DNA of 64,000 nucleotides from Tetrastigma voinierianum (GCA_016808115.1 JAEQBH010009475.1:20686-84685); one strand, 5' to 3'. Positions 47,228 through 59,560 are shown, numbered from the stretch's first letter. Translations and numbers: made by a program. The notes: generated by a model not told the origin, from the letters alone.

Positions 47228-48720
47228 TGCGGTATTTGCTAAAGAAGGCTCCCAAACGAGTAATGACAAGGTTTAACCCTGGAAGCATTACTCTGTCTCT
47301 TATTTGAAACCATACTTTACTACCGTTTCTTCCCAGGATTATGTCATTCCACAAGAAAATCGTTTTCAGGATCGTCAAGGTTTTTTGTATCGTTTACGAG
47401 CAAGTTGATCAGCATGAAAGTCAATGTAATGAGGTTTACTTGAATGAATTAATCAATAGAAACTTGATTCAAGTGGTAAGAATGAGTGTCAATGCGAGGT
47501 CGTGGAATGTCGGGTTCATGACCTTATGCGAGAGTTGGCTATTAGAAAGGCCAAAGAGCAAAACTTTCTCGTAACTAATGATATTGTAGATCCCTCTATC
47601 CTCTTCACCAGTAATTCATCTTTATTTTCATCTAAATGCCACCGGACAAAGCATTGGTTCTGACATGGAGAGGTGGCTGCTTCTCGTTGAACACACACCC
47701 ATACCTACGCGCCTCTTGTTTTTCAATTTGTGGCATGAAATTTGTGAATTTCGCAACTAGATTTCATCGAAAATGCTTCAAAGTTCTCGTGGTGCCAGAT
47801 TTGGAAGGTGTGTGAGGTAGAGCCTACCAAGCATAATTGGGACACCTTGTTCATTTAAGGTACTTGGATTAAGGCATACCCGGTCTTAAACGGCCTAATT
47901 ATCCATCGCAACCTAGAGTTTGCGACATCGGATGTTAACAATCTTAAAAGTTCCAAATGTGATATGGAAGATTCAAACATGAGATATCTTTACATGGAAG
48001 GGCAAGCAGGGATGATATTCCACTTAAAATTGATACATTGAAAATCTTCAAGTTCGATCAGCATAACATTCAAAACAATGGATACAGAATAATTCAAGCA
48101 AGTTAACTCGTCTCGGGAAACTCAAATTAGAAAGCAGAAGATATGAGTCGGTAGAGGGGGGTTGAGTTTCAGAAGTCCATTGCCACGAAGTTCTCGAAAT
48201 CCTTGTACCTTAAGGCATCGTGTCTAGCTTTCCGTCCTCGCTATGGACTCTTTGCCTCTATCTCTAAGTTAGACATGAAGGGACACATGCAAAACTATCT
48301 CAAACCTTTCAATTCCTCCGAACCTCACAATTGACATTGATTCGGTGGTAGGCTAGATTGTGATCCTATGTCCATTTTGGAGAAACTACCAAAATTGTTA
48401 ACTCTCGGGACATGGGCCAAAGATATCTGGAACGGAAATGCATGTTTCTGCAAATGGGTTTCCTCAACTCAAAGTACTTCAACTTTTCGAGTTGAGTACA
48501 GTGATTACGTTGAATATAGAGAATGGAGCAATACCATGGCTTATGCAACTACACTGTCATTTTTTAACAAGGATCTCTGGAGTTGATAAGCTGTCAAATT
48601 TGGTGGAGGTGAAAATTGTTAACAATTCCATGATCCCTTTTCTTTTTTACCACTACAAGATTTTTTAGAGGCTTCGATCCAGAAAATGTCACTTGTATCG
48701 ATTATTCATGGTAACTACCT
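47228..48720 (+). pseudogene. NLR copy E: 5'-truncated NB-ARC/LRR fragment
   Basis: Homology to copy D begins abruptly around 47,228, at the position of D's LTKEGYQ (about 36,900). The coiled coil, P-loop and kinase-2 are therefore missing. RNBS-D (about 47,300-47,340) is damaged. ELINRNLIQVVRMSVNA is readable at 47,434-47,496. The MHD-type VHD is encoded at 47,514-47,522 but lies in another frame. The LRR C-terminus, in 48,438-48,668, reads GFPQLKVLQLFELSTVI, GAIPWLMQL and KLSNLVEVKI. Without a nucleotide-binding domain it could not act as a receptor even if indels were errors. It is convergent with copy C. Confidence 0.85.
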
Positions 48721-49343
48721 TCACCCATCTACCTTGACCCCTTCAATTTCCAATTTTGTTATGCCTTATTATAGGTTGTTAAATTAACATATATGTAGTT
48801 CTTATATATGCTGAAATTTTCATATATCAATGCATGTAGAAATGCAATAAACATCAAAAATGATGGAATGTGTTTATAAAAGTTGTAAAATTATCACTCA
48901 TCAATTATGTCTTAAATTAACATAAGACCAGTAATACTCCATGCTATGATAAAAAAAGTTATATCATATTTGAAAATGAAATCGGTGTTGGGAATTCTTA
49001 ATCGTACTCCCTCTTGAATTTGTACACATCGGTGCCTTTTATGCCATAATCTTTCTATCACATCTTTTATTTTCATCGCTTTTGTGCATGTGATATCTTC
49101 ATAGAGATCCGAAAGGTAAACTCAATTTAAAAGTATAATAAAGGCAAATGGTTTTTCTCTTATCCAATCCATACTAGGAAAATGGCACTACAACCTACTT
49201 TCCAATAAAAGTAAGATGTTAAAATAACTTAAATTAATTACATCTCTTCCAAGACATGTAAAGATGATTTTTGTTTTCTCAATTATTTTTATTGTTCTTT
49301 TTAATCAGCTAACATGTCTTGTTTGGTTTTCTATTTATTTCAG
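48721..49343 (+). other. Probable 3' intron of NLR copy E; start of duplicated block
   Basis: From about 48,800 it is the same sequence as position 1 onward of the window. AT-rich, ending TTTATTTCAG. Confidence 0.5.
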
Positions 49344-49393
49344 GACAACCAATAGAAATGGTCAAAAAGAATTTTGGATACACCGTAAAAAAG
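49344..49393 (+). CDS. Small downstream exon of NLR copy E
   Basis: 50 nt between TTTATTTCAG and AAAAAAG/GTAAGCC, encoding PIEMVKKNFGYTVKK. It has the best splice sites of the three plus copies. The frame also stays open across the donor (VSLELPLNLL), so retention of the intron would extend the protein. Confidence 0.5.
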
Positions 49394-51339
49394 GTAAGCC
49401 TGGAACTCCCTCTCAACCTGTTGAATGATTGTTGGGTGCGCGTGTATGTGGTATATATATATATATATATTTATTTATTTATTTATTATTTATTTATTTA
49501 TTTATCAAGTTAAACTCGCATAACAAGATCCCTACACTATTAGATTCCTACTACATGTAATGCAAGTTTAATTACTTCAAATTAATTAATAAAGGTTGGG
49601 TTAGCTAGTGATTGTCGATACGTGTCAGCAAATGTGTCTAACATCGATAAGAACTCGCTTGAAGGGTCGTCAAAAGATGGGATTTTATCTTATCACCGGA
49701 ATCCCCACACAGAAAAAGGAAGCTAAATCATGACCATTGATTAGACATGGTTTGAAAGCTCGTTGGAGTTCTACTTAGTCTAAGAAACTTCAATGAACGA
49801 TCGAATTGTTATTATATAGTTTTATATAATTTCCTTTAAAATGATGTTTGGTTTCGAAAAGTTCAAAAGAACTTTCTTAGAAGGGATCAACTCCCTTCGA
49901 TGTAAGTCGGCCTCATGTTTGACCCCAAGTTCATATGGATCTGCTATAAAATAAAATAGTGCTTTTTTTTGCAAACAAAATTAATAGAAGGGTGAAATAA
50001 CCTTGCTCTACCACTTTGTCGAAGGAAGATGGAGAAGATGAAGGAAAACTCAAGATAGAGACTAGGATGATTTAGGAAGATGCTACTTTATATTATCAAG
50101 TCTTCTTTTTTGGCTTGATGACAAACTCAAGAGATCAATTTTTATTTATACTGAACACCTTCTCAACCAATAGCTAGGATTGTTCCAACACAAATATAAT
50201 CTAATCGTTAAAATGAGTATCTGTAATTCTCTAAGTCCAAACCTAACCTCATTCTAAAGAACTCTATGGAAATATCTAGAATAGACTTCTAGAAGTTGGG
50301 CTCTCTTATGTTTCCTATAGTTTGGGCTTTTACTTAAACTCCTAAGCCCAAAACCTAATGACCCAAAATCATTTCAATTAACACCCAAAATGCAAATCAA
50401 GTTTATATTTCAACAAGAGGGCACATCATTAAACCACATCAAATTTATGTGTATTCTTCTTATTTTTTCTCTTCTTTTCGATTCTTATCACCATTCTTGC
50501 TCGATTCCTACGCTTTTAATCCATAGATTGATTTTTAAATGATGGAGCCTAATCGATCGTTGACTGCCTCACTTAAATACCACTTGAACTGGAAGAGCAT
50601 AACTTCACATGGAAAAAAGACTTCCAGATAGATTCTACACTCAAAGCATCACTTACGTAAACCCATTCACTTGCAAGAGACTGAGAAAGCAATAATGGAG
50701 TGGCTTCATTACAAGAGAAGGGGACAGGAGTGGAAACATTGGTGGACAGGAGTGGCTTCATTTTTGTCCTTGTCATTCTCTTGTTGTCACTCTCCAATTA
50801 CACAAGCTCTAAGGCCCGGTTATATGAAACTGCCATTTATGGCTGAATCAAGCTATACCATCCATTTATGATCTACCTCCTACCGCTACTAATTGTGTTT
50901 TGCGATGAATATTTTGAATAATGGCGATCTAGTAGTCGCTTGTCAGATACATCCAACACGAAAAATCCATTCACATAACGCATCGAGAACTTTGCTGGAG
51001 TTCTACTTACAGAGAACAAGTGAACCATTATATCTACATTCATCTCCCTACCATCATTCTCATTTCTTTTTCTAATCTGGATGAAATCAACAAAGGGTTA
51101 GCATTATAGTATATTTAAGATTTCTTTTTACAGCTTTATACTACATTTTGTCCCCAGATTAGTATATGTACCACAACTTTTCAATAATATTCAAGTCTTT
51201 TTTTATAATGTGGTATCAAAGCTCGTTTAACAACAAAAAAAATAACCTAACCCTAGTCGTTGCCGCTGGCCCATCACAAGCGCTGTGATTATCGCCGATC
51301 TACCAAAGACAACCGTCGCACCTTTCTTCACTCTCTCGT
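49394..51339. other. Non-coding spacer, second copy of 588-2506
   Basis: It includes a TA then TTTA tract at 49,452-49,505. A minus ORF at 50,573-50,797 (74 residues, MESDNKRMTRTKMKPLLSTN start) has no recognised domain and is not preserved at 1740-1990. No gene called. Confidence 0.5.
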
Positions 51340-51497
51340 TATAGAATGTAAATATATACTTGTAAGTTGTGAACTAACTAGGAATGTTAGATTGACATAC
51401 TTAGTCAGATATATCTAGCTCTTTGTATTTATATTACGTTTAGATCAATGAAAAACTAAAGGAATTCATTTCTAATTTTCTATTCGTTATTTTTATA
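51340..51497 (+). mobile_element. Possible LTR remnant, second copy
   Basis: It corresponds to 2507-2680. It ends GTTATTTTTA followed by TATGGTATCG, a primer-site-like junction. Another TGGTATCAAAGC junction precedes it at about 51,212. Confidence 0.35.
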
Positions 51498-52489
51498 TGG
51501 TATCGTAGTTCGGTTTTGATAAGAGGTCTTAGTTTCAATTCACCCTTGCAATTTATTTCATTTATTGATTTATAGTCTATGGACGATTCTATTTGCTATT
51601 TGACTCTCCACACATGTGGGTATAGGCTGCCACGTGAAGGAGGAAAAGACATGATATTCGTATTAAATCCAAATCCTTTAAAGAGTTCTCGTGACCGTTA
51701 GCTAACGTAGATCTCAAATTTCGCAACCTTAAAATGATAGTGTGGAGACAGCGAAGGCATTCGCACCCTCAATTAAGGGAGCGAAATTTCACACCCTCAG
51801 CCAATAAGGGTGTGAACACCCTAATCCACCGACTTTATTCTTTTTTCACCCTCGATTTTCATTTGTAATTGCATAATAAGACTTGAAACATGATCGGAAA
51901 GCCGTTAGGTCAAGTCTTTACCAATATATATGAGGTTATAAATGCAAAAATGTATATACTAGTTTTTTGGGAGATTAAACAACCTCTAATATAGGATGGT
52001 CTTAGTTTTGCTAGATTTTTGTAGATTTCAAAGAACAAGCTAAGTGATTTTTGTTTTTCTTTCAATAAAAAAAAATATTTTTATTCTTTTGCTTTGTGGA
52101 TGGCTTGGATTTATGCTTGTATGACATTACTCCAACATGCTCTGTAATCTCTAACTCGTGGAGAAGCGGATCTTTGGGGGTTCCAAACCCATGGTGATGA
52201 GGGTAAAATGATTTCAACACCAAAGGTAAATTTTCGACCTCCCTTGAATCTTTTCGGGATCTTTTGATATGTCTCTGATCATTGTTGAAGGCTGAGAGTG
52301 AGACTCAACTCATTAGAATCACGGGAATAAATATTAATATGAGTTTTCCATGCTAGAATATTTAGGTTTCTTGACACTTGCTAATCCCGTAGGTACATCG
52401 AGTTGTTGTCCAATTTATCCTTCACCCTGCCGCCTAATGAAAAATAAATTATCTTCAAGCTAGATTCAAAGAACCTAGTTGGAAGTAGA

Positions 52490-53045
52490 GTCGGGAATAT
52501 GGCTTAGCTGCATGGGCCACCCAACTTTGGCCCGAAGTTTCCTGTGAGGGTCAGATCAGAAACAGGTCTTAATAAAAGTCGAGCCTATTGGCCTGACCCG
52601 AATAGGCCCGCCGCAGCCCATTAGGTTAGGCTCGCCACCGACAAGCCCGAATCGGGCCAAAATTCTTTAAAGGATATTTATGTTATTTAAAGAAAATTAA
52701 TTTTTTCTTAAATTCAAGTTTTAACTCCTAGGTTAGGACTCGGATACGACTCTTGATGGGGTCAGAAAGGGGTTAGGTTAAGGATAATATTTAGTATTAT
52801 TTACTTGTTTACGTATATTTAAGATTCTAAATATTATTATATTGTCTAGGTTCTATCATTTTTGTGTATTAAACAGTTGTTACTATTTCCATATTGTTAT
52901 TTTTTTAAAGAATGGTAAAATAGAAAATATGTATTTTAACATTTTTTTAATATTTTCAGTCTGCTTTCGCTAGCAACCCATGTAGGGTCAATAGGGGCAT
53001 CAAAATATGGCTCGACAAAAGGGCCGAATTAGCCCGACCTCATCC
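52490..53045. mobile_element. MITE-like element, second copy
   Basis: It corresponds to 3630-4210. It has dense GGCCC/GGGCC words at both ends (52,510-52,660 and 53,020-53,045) around an AT-rich centre. Confidence 0.35.
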
Positions 53046-53879
53046 CGCTTCCCGTATCTAGTGAAGCCCAAAAACCACTTCAAGAGGCAACCATGCTTAC
53101 TACGCCTAGAACTGGCACCTAAATAATTTCAAGAAGAAGAAGAATTGTCTAAATCACCAAGAATGGAACCTAATGAAGCAAACTCGGTGGCCTCCTTCGA
53201 TTAATTCTCTATATTTTTAGTTAATTACATTTATAAATCACTTCAATAAAAATCATACAAACCCAAAAATAGATAAGATAAAACATATAATTAGGATAAA
53301 TTACCGAATAAGTAGAAAATCCATCCCAATGGATGACCCTTGAGCCACTATACCTACAAGTAACTGCGGGTTACCTCTAGGTGGAACTAGGTATTATAAA
53401 TTTTTGTGGTCCGACTCACCTACTCACAAGTCCGATGGCCGTAGTAAGTCAGCGCCGTGAGCCGACACTCAGAAATATTCGGGATTCGCCTCTCTTCCCA
53501 AGCACTAGCTGATTGGGAGCGTGGAGCCCTCCGTCGATGCCTCCTTCCACTGTGGCTGTCGGCCACCAACGAGCATCTCCGCAAACCCACCCGCCTCTTT
53601 GTCCAAATTCGTCGTCATGGTCTTTCAGCTTTTGGGTCCACAACCATACTTACCTAGGGTTTTTGCCTCTGTTCCTTGATTCCTTCAACTTTGAGTAACA
53701 TTAAGAGGTGTTTTGTGGTTTATGGGTCCAAAATCCTTTCAGGGGTGGTGCTTTATATGGAATAGTGGTTATTTTCTATGTAAAAATCCTATTTTTCTAG
53801 TATTTTTTCAGATTTTCTAAAAGCTTGTTTGCTAGATCTCGTCTTTAGATCTTCAATAAGAAACCCTCGTGCAGCTTTA

Positions 53880-54110
53880 CGTGTTATTATTTTCATAATG
53901 CGGCACAAAATTTCTTATGATTTGTGAGGAAGTTGCATAATAGAAATTGAAGGTTTCAATATGTTCATGAATCATTGAAGGGTGCCTCTACTCCTAGCAA
54001 TATGCTTTGTTCAGACAAAAACTCAACATGTCTGATTTTCTTTCCTCCAAATGGGTCATCGACTGGAAGAACACATCACACGATGTTAATTCAAGCTTTA
54101 TTTACTATAA
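53880..54110 (+). pseudogene. Degraded gag fragment, second copy
   Basis: It corresponds to 5016-5230. The knuckle codons are damaged, but KLHNRN and FQYVHESLKG-like codons remain. A short relic only. Confidence 0.3.
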
Positions 54111-54410
54111 CACAAAGATTGCATAGTAACACATGAAAAAACAAAAACGCTTTCTTCAAAAGCCATAATCGCTACCCGAGTCTAAAAATCGAAACACCAA
54201 CATCGATAAGAACAATGTGGATGTACGTATGGGACGGAGAACCAACAAATGAAAAACCCAAAGAAATGTGACGAAGGAGGAGAGCGTACCACCTGAGAGG
54301 AGCAGATCGGAGCAGACAGAGAGCTTCCGAATGAGCAAGTAATGTAAGGAGAAGAGAAGAAGGGCTGAGCGGGAGAAGAAAAAGCCCTAACACGCAAATT
54401 TAATCCGTCC

Positions 54411-54596
54411 AATTGTCGTAGTTCCCGTCGGCAGCATTTAATCCAATGCCGCAGTTGCCGTTGGCGGCATTTAAAAATTCTAATTGCCGCAGTTGTGGTC
54501 GGCGGCAATTTGCTGCATCAATAGCCGCAGTTGCCTTCGACGACATTTGGTTCTTCAAAAACCGTTGTTCTGGTTTGCGGTTTTCCACAACAGAAT
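54411..54596. repeat. Tandem ~37-bp palindromic repeats
   Basis: Five units start near 54,411, 54,445, 54,482, 54,520 and 54,558 (spacing 34-38 bp). The best units contain GCCGCAGTTG followed by GGCGGCATTT, so each can fold on itself (GCCGC with GCGGC). Units 1 and 5 are diverged. The homologous array at 5521-5720 is damaged. It could be subterminal repeats of a DNA transposon. Overlapping ORFs here are by-products. Confidence 0.65.
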
Positions 54597-56009
54597 CAAT
54601 TGCCACTTTATTGCAAACAATATCGTAAGATCGCGCATTACTTTTAGTCACATTTCTTTTTGCGAACTGATTTATCTTTTTATTTTCTCAAAACGTATCA
54701 TTCCACAAAACCTCATGAATATATGTGTGGCGTATCGCTATCTCGTGCTCTGCTCCACTCACTCTCATGAAATACACATCAATGCAAATATTCTAACTAA
54801 CATATTCTAGAATAGTACACATCGTAAAAATAAAAAAAGGAAAAATAAAAGAGATAGTGCTGTAAGGTAATAGTGCGGGCCGGTGGATTATGACGATCTA
54901 CAATAAGAATGCGATTTCACTTCCTATCTTTGTTTTTCATAGAAAACTTGGATCGTAGAACGTACCAGCACCAATATCAATTAGATAGTTGAGTGTTTGA
55001 TTACTTTTACCTCTTGTACTAATTAATCGTATCACGTCTTATCCGTTTGAACCGTTTATCGATCCTTTCTTCTTTTGAATTTACTACAACACGACCGAGT
55101 TTATGTTACATCATACAAAAATGGGAAGTAGTGAATCTTCCAAGTACATTATAATCTTTTTTCTATATATCCTCCCAACATAAGAAGTGGTATTTGACAA
55201 GAGCCAACCAAGTTTTAAGGTTTCATAATGTCAAATTGCAAAGAACAAAAATGGCATCCACCAAAGAAAGCACCACAACACACAAGGCCAACCAAAATCA
55301 AGCAAAGATTTCATGGTGTGAGCAAAGACATCCGGGCTACAAGAACGCAGCACTCGAAATTCATTGGTGTCGAACCGCATCCACTAGGGAAAAAATGTTT
55401 CGAGGATGGACCATAAATACATTATAGAATTCAATGAACAAGAAAAATAAGACAAGCCTTACAGGCTAGCATATGAAAATTAATTATCAACCCACTTATA
55501 AAATTAAGACAAAGAGAAGATATTGCCCATCGCGAAAGATGATAACCATGTAGAAAATTTGATAAATAAAGTCAATTACCAATTAACTATCCAAATGACT
55601 TGTTACATAGAATCGACGAATACAATCAGATTACAAGTAGCACACACTTTTCTAGAACATTGTCAATGCTCAATCGCACCGGTTCAAACTTAATTCTCAA
55701 TGGTGGTGGTTGTTTAAGAAAGTCGCAACTGCTCCAAAGCCTTCACCTGAGCTTGCTAATGTTAGAATCTGTGAAAGACATACGTATCAATAGCTCCAAC
55801 TTTTGTATAGGAAGGGAAACACATGCATACATGTAATTGGAATGTAATAGTAAGTATTGCATCATCAAGTAAATATGCAAATCGAAAACCAGAACATTTA
55901 GCCAAAATTTAATATCATTTGATTGAACCATATCAAAGTAATTAATTACGTAATAAAACATATACACGTTCAAAACCATCCACAGTGGTAAGAGGAGTTC
56001 AAGGCTTAC
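54597..56009. other. 3' spacer of NLR copy C
   Basis: No gene. It matches 5721-7151 and, from about 54,900, also 41,110-42,279. ORFs at 55,194-55,427 and 55,600-55,836 are not shared as open frames by the other copies. Confidence 0.5.
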
Positions 56010-58729
56010 CTGACGACATATATGACCGCCTTCCGTGACTGGCGTACAAGAAACCCAATATTCTCATAACACGAGACGGAGGTGCCAACGGCAACAAACA
56101 TGATCCAAAGTGATAATACGGTGGTTATCACGCCAACCAAAATGCTGATTTTCATCAACCAGCAACGGTGAACGAACCCACTTCAACAAATTTAGCACTA
56201 TTAAGTCCAAAGATTCTGCTTGAACAATAAACTTTAGCCGTATAAGCTTTCATGGCATCGTGCCTTTCTCTATATTCATCATGACCAATTCCCTTCAACC
56301 CCAAAGTAGAAGATTTTCGAGTCAGAGAAACCATTTGGGTGCATACATGCATTTCCTTTCCCGTATATGATCCGCCCTTAGTCCGAGAGTCACAATTCTC
56401 GAAGCTTCTCCAAATGGGCATAGGATCACACCCAGCCTACACGCCCAATGTCACCGAGAAAGATTTCGAGGAAATTGGAAAAAGTTTCACCCATTTTCGC
56501 ACGCGGGCCCTTTACGTCCAACTTATGAGACGGGCAAGAGCTCATGGCAAGGGACGGAATGCTAGACTCATCCGATGCCTGAGGTACAAGGATTTAAGAC
56601 TACTTGCGTAGTCAAATGGAGCTTTGAAAAGTCAACCCTTCACGCCTCACATCTTCCTTCTATTTTCGGCCAAGACAAGTTAAATCGCTTGAATCGTTCG
56701 AACCACTCGTTGAAGGTTATGCCCGATATAATTTGGAAGATTTTGACCGTATCACTTTTCAATGGATCGCTCTCTTTCGCTTCCTCAATGTAAAGATATC
56801 TCATGTTTGTAATCTTCCAAATGACATCCGGCACCGCGAGATTATTTATATCCAAAGTCCGTACCTAAGTCAGCTTATAGATATGGAAGCATTTTTAAAT
56901 TCAATATGTCTTAATCCCAAGTACCTTAAATGTATCAGTGCCCCAATTATACTAGGTACATTTTCGATTCCTAGACCTTCCAAATCTAGCACTCTAAGCA
57001 CTTTTGGTAGAAGCATTTAGCAATGAAATCTAGTTGCGATGTCTAAAATTTCCAAATTGAAAAATAAAGAGAGAACTATGTACGGAGATGGAGTAGTGTT
57101 CAATGGAAGCATGTCTCTCAAAGTCAGAAAATACTTTGTCGATCTTTCGGATTTTTGATGAAAATAGAGAAGAACTAAATGAGGGGAAGAGATGATATCT
57201 ACTTCATAATATTAGTTCCAAAGAAGTCATGGTTTTTTGCCTTTTCTTAACAAATCTAACCTCGTATGAAGTCATGAACCCTGCGATTCCATAACCCTCG
57301 CATTAACACTCGTCCTCACCACTTGAACTGCTTTCTATTGATTAACTCATTCAAGTAAATCTCACCAGAGCCTTTCATGTTTTATTTATCTTATTTAACA
57401 CAAAAACCTTCAAAGAATCCACAAAGGAGTAGTTTTTTGTGGAGACGACATAATCTTCTCCGGGAAGAGGCTTATGAAGAAAGCATGGCTTCAAAAAGAG
57501 GGCAAATCGATGTAGCTCAAGTTCAAGATCACATATCGGGCCTGGGGTGCCTTCTTTAGCAAGATATGCATTAATGTTGTCATGTACCTTCCTCCATTCT
57601 CAGAGTGTGACATATTTCGACAAAGAACCCCAATACTACTTCATGGCTAACGGTAAGCCATTACATTTGTCCACCATCTCTCGCCCAAGTTGCACCAACT
57701 GGGATATCTATCGCCATCAACATGATCAAGGAATGCCTTCCCACGAACAAGTCCCGCCTCTCTTTGCTCGTAAAGAAGTTGCATTTCCCGGGAAGACCTG
57801 GCATCCGCATGCAAAGCAACGTCCTTATGTCGAGTTGTAAGAAGTAATCTGCTGCCCTTACCCCCATCAGGGAACACATTTCCAAGGGAATCAGGATTGT
57901 TGTTGCTCACTTTTGCAAGACAACTCCAACCAAGACAGGCTCCATACATCGTCCTAACTATTAAATATCTTTTATCCTTCAGATGTCCATGAAGGAAATC
58001 ACCCAACTCGTGCTCTTGCACTTCTCCACTTTGCTCTTCATGATGAACAACCATGACACCGCATATATAAACGCCTCAGTCTACACCGGGGACACATAAG
58101 CCCAGCACGACAATCTCTGGAAAGTGTTTCACAACTTGTGTATGATTATAGACTTTCTTAGCAAGGGTTGTTTTGCCAATGCCGCCCATTCCCACTAGGG
58201 AAATCACGCGGCGTCTTTGGTCTCCATCTATGAGCTGGTTCAATAGCTTATCCGCTTCATTTTCCAGGCCCACAACAACATGTTTTCAAGATAGAGTGGA
58301 CCGCCTCGTGATCCGCAAAGATTCGAGCCGAACGGCTCAGGCTGCTCCTTCCCGTCATTTTATTCTAAGTGCTTCCCGTCTATTCGAGATGTCTCTGAGG
58401 CCAAGTCGATGGTTTCAACTTTCGCTAACCTTATACGGGGTTTGTCAACTTCTTTAAAGGCACGCCGAAAGCGAGGTGTGTCCTCACGACTGGCATTCAG
58501 ATGAACATACCCATGATGTCCTCGTGATCACAAACAGCTTCCTGATTCGAAACCCGCTTAAGACTCTTAGAACTTTCTTCGCTTTGTCTCGCTCTTCCAA
58601 GAAGCACCGTATCGCTCTTAGATCTTTGCTGGCATGTCGACTGTCTCACAAGACACCCTTGAAGAAACTTGTTGAATTAGCATGTCACCGATCCTCGACA
58701 AAGAAAGGAACAAAACCTCTGTCAGCTAT
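56010..58729 (-). pseudogene. NLR copy C: CC-NB-ARC-LRR immune receptor (broken as written)
   Basis: It is the sister of copy A. The CC start codon is lost (GCTATT where A and B have GCCAT), and the EDVID zone near 58,500-58,535 reads HEDIMGMF. The clean frame 58,076-58,273 holds GLENEADKLLNQLIDGD, ISLVGMGGIGKTTLAKKVYN and HTQVVKHF, with an intact P-loop at 58,166-58,192. The next frame (57,647-58,054) reads HELGDFLHGHLKDKRYLIV (kinase-2 start). The DDVW residues are shifted. GSRLLLTTRHKDVALHADA follows (RNBS-B, 57,830-57,856). RNBS-D near 57,440-57,480 is frameshifted. LRR coding runs from about 57,160 to 56,155 in several frames. A small downstream exon with a GTAAGCC donor ends at 56,010. 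ATP binding and switching are inferred from the family. Confidence 0.87.
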
Positions 58730-59240
58730 TAATAATGGTCTTCAAGGAATACTCTGTAAATACTCTTCTTTCCTTTGATACTAACACTGAGACCTTCAAA
58801 ACACTCGCTCGCGCAATAATTACTTGTTCTTCCATTAATGCATTTAGGAATCAGAAAACTGGCGTATCGTTTGAACCCCTTCAATCGGTTGATAAAACGC
58901 ACGAGTCAGAACTGCCCTGAGGGTGACCGTGACCGAGTCCAATAGCAGATAATGATACAATCACAAACTTGCACTAAATCGCCCAAACTCCTGATGATTC
59001 GGTCGAGATTCCGAAGCATCTCGGTCAACTCCTGGCCTTATTTGAGAATGAAAAAGCAGACCCTCGACCTCTCAACTGCTTTACCCATCACAATAAAAAC
59101 CATTTTTATTTGGCGTAAATCCGAGATTTCTCCTTCACAGTACTAAAAATCAAGCTTTTACCAATCACGACTTTTTTTAGAAATCGAGATTCGTCAAAGT
59201 ACCAAAATCAACACTTTTTCACTCCGTTTTACCTCGATCA
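58730..59240 (-). other. Intron in the 5' region of NLR copy C
   Basis: It lies between the donor GATCGAG/GTAAAA (minus, at about 59,234) and the CC region, and is homologous to 9900-10,423. No independent gene. Confidence 0.45.
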
Positions 59241-59560
59241 ACCGCCTTTCTAACCCCGGGTCGATGGCTCGAAGGCCGCGCGGCGGGAGCGGCAACTATC
59301 AGACGATCCGGGAGGAGGCCTACGATGGAAGGATCCGTCAGGTTGTAACCTGCGGGATGCACAAGAGTGGTGCGGTGAAGACGAAGAAATGGAAGAATAA
59401 ACTTACTGTGGAATAATACTGGTAAGGTAAAAAGAAGAGGAGAGAGCTTGTTGATAATCCATAGACTCACGCCGATTGCTTTCTCAAGAAGAAAGTTAAG
59501 AGAGACGAGGGCTAATGAAACAAAGAAGAAGCAGAACTCACAAGTGGACTTCATAAAAAT
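59241..59560 (-). CDS. Upstream (5') exon of NLR copy C
   Basis: The minus frame 59,219-59,554 contains KFILPFLRLHRTTL, TDPSIVGLL and SHRPGVRKAVD. It links the strings seen separately in the A and B exons, and ends at a GTAAAA donor. The shared strings in three copies suggest that the frame may be translated, or simply that the copies are young. Confidence 0.4.

Noticed and set aside
54156..54651. Overlapping minus-strand ORFs (60-108 codons)
   Set aside because: By-products of the 37-bp repeats and leader-like text; not open in the homologous 5230-5730 region.
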